A stretch of 41,371 bases of DNA, taken from Aneurinibacillus sp. (GTDB taxonomy: Bacteria; Bacillota; UBA5301; DYFA01). The stretch is taken from NCBI GenBank assembly GCA_020725425.1, contig DYFA01000029.1, positions 1 to 41,371 on the forward strand, read 5' to 3'. The notes below the pieces were generated by a model. That model did no database searches, was not told the DNA's origin, and saw nothing but the letters and a program-made list of their open reading frames with translations. A program made the position numbers and the translations under genes. Of the stretch, positions 40,562-41,371 are shown piece after piece. Positions within the stretch are counted from its first letter, which is position 1. Each line of letters starts with the position of its first letter.

Positions 40562-41371
40562 TCACTGCGGAGGAATGACCAGGCCGTCCACCGGGTCGGA
40601 GAGCAGCGGCAGCCGGTCCTCCTTCGCCGGCCGCGGGACCTCTGCAAAGGCGCCGGACCGGGAGGCCGGGAGCGGTTCGGCCAGCGCCAGGCGGAGTACC
40701 TCGTCCATATGCTCCACCGGGACCAGCTCCAGGCGGCGCCGCACGTTGACCGGGATGTCCTCCAGGTCCTTCTCGTTCTCCTGCGGGAAGAGGACGGTCC
40801 TGATCCCGGCCCGGTAGGCTGCCAGGGTCTTCTCCTTCAGGCCGCCGATCCCCAACACCCGGCCGCGCAGGGTGATCTCGCCGGTCAGCGCCACGTCGTG
40901 CCGCACCGGTACTCCCGTAAGCGCGGAAACCAGTGCCGTGGCCATCGTGATCCCCGCCGACGGGCCGTCCTTGGGGATGGCCCCCTCGGGGATGTGGATG
41001 TGGAGGTCCAGCTTCTCGTGGAAGTCCTCGGGAATACCGAAGGCCGCGGCCCGCGAGCGGATGTAGCTGAAGGCGGCCTGAGCCGACTCCTGCATGACCT
41101 CTCCCAGCTTGCCGGTGAGAATGAGCTGGCCCTTCCCCTTGACCGGGATGACCTCGATGGTCAAGAGATCCCCCCCGACCTCGGTGACCGCCAGGCCGGC
41201 CGCCAGGCCGACCCGGTCCTCGGCCTCGGCGGGGTTGCGCCGGTAGCGCGGCGCCCCCAGGTACTTGGGCAGCCGGCGGCCGGTGACCCGGATGGGCGGC
41301 TTCGCTCCCTTGACCAGGTCCTTAGCCACCTTCCGGCAGATGGCCGCGATCTCCCGCTCCAGATTCCGGAC
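40562..41371 (-). CDS. lon: Lon protease, C-terminal part (cut by the window edge)
   Basis: The visible 269 residues are the end of the AAA+ module ([19 protein letters not shown]) and the complete protease domain. The catalytic Ser lies in [21 protein letters not shown] and the Lys in [35 protein letters not shown] is the standard domain entry. The C-terminal tail is longer than usual by about 40 residues ([33 protein letters not shown]). The frame is open to the last base. Lon degrades misfolded and regulatory proteins in the cytoplasm. Confidence 0.95.
   Translation of the reverse strand, partial: VRNLEREIAAICRKVAKDLVKGAKPPIRVTGRRLPKYLGAPRYRRNPAEAEDRVGLAAGLAVTEVGGDLLTIEVIPVKGKGQLILTGKLGEVMQESAQAAFSYIRSRAAAFGIPEDFHEKLDLHIHIPEGAIPKDGPSAGITMATALVSALTGVPVRHDVALTGEITLRGRVLGIGGLKEKTLAAYRAGIRTVLFPQENEKDLEDIPVNVRRRLELVPVEHMDEVLRLALAEPLPASRSGAFAEVPRPAKEDRLPLLSDPVDGLVIPPQ

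Overview
The window is about 41 kb of high-GC DNA with Firmicute-style Shine-Dalgarno sites, many GTG starts and tightly overlapping genes. A complete Rnf complex, an NfnAB transhydrogenase, formate-tetrahydrofolate ligase (Fhs), FolD, FdhD, a valine T-box, a YIEGIA gene pair and a SPOR-domain protein together point to a strictly anaerobic, probably spore-lineage Clostridia-class bacterium with Wood-Ljungdahl-type C1 metabolism. The species is not identifiable from the sequence alone.

Layout. (1) 1-~3010: one end of an integrated mobile element, with divergent XRE regulators around a repeated operator motif, an exported protein and a large serine recombinase. Its last gene abuts a radC whose C-terminus is cut off, so radC looks like the integration site. 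(2) 3.0-10.9 kb, leftward: radC, maf, apbE, a decayed HAD-phosphatase gene and rnfCDGEAB. ApbE plausibly flavinylates RnfG and RnfD. (3) 11.2-14.0 kb, leftward: cysK, larE, a YdcZ-type transporter and an RseC-like protein, behind a consensus sigma-A promoter. (4) 14.1-14.6 kb: a c-di-GMP-I (GEMM) riboswitch with its own consensus promoter, followed by no conventional gene but by a doubtful 70-codon ORF and nested inverted repeats. (5) 14.6-23.2 kb, leftward: a ZIP transporter, the YIEGIA pair, a SPOR protein, a P-loop protein, folC, valS with a T-box leader (GUC specifier), and a CPBP-like membrane protein.

(6) 23.7-31.1 kb is the most unusual part. It is a compact seven-gene leftward operon with a triplicated TPR-like protein, two PaaK-type adenylate-forming ligases, a metal-dependent amidohydrolase, archaeal-type 3-dehydroquinate synthase II, archaeal-type ADH synthase (aldolase), and a small HTH protein. 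The aldolase/synthase pair resembles GriI/GriH, which make 3-amino-4-hydroxybenzoate. Together with ligases and an amidohydrolase this matches the logic of bacterial benzoxazole assembly, so I predict a benzoxazole-type (closoxazole-like) natural-product cluster.

(7) 31.4-41.4 kb: cca (rightward) converges on and overlaps a histidine phosphatase gene. Then come a 2[4Fe-4S] ferredoxin and the leftward run PilZ-nfnA-nfnB-fhs-ndk-folD-fdhD, ending in a partial lon. Fhs, FolD and FdhD serve the methyl branch and formate dehydrogenase. NfnAB and Rnf balance NADH, NADPH and ferredoxin. The riboswitch and the PilZ protein both indicate c-di-GMP signalling.
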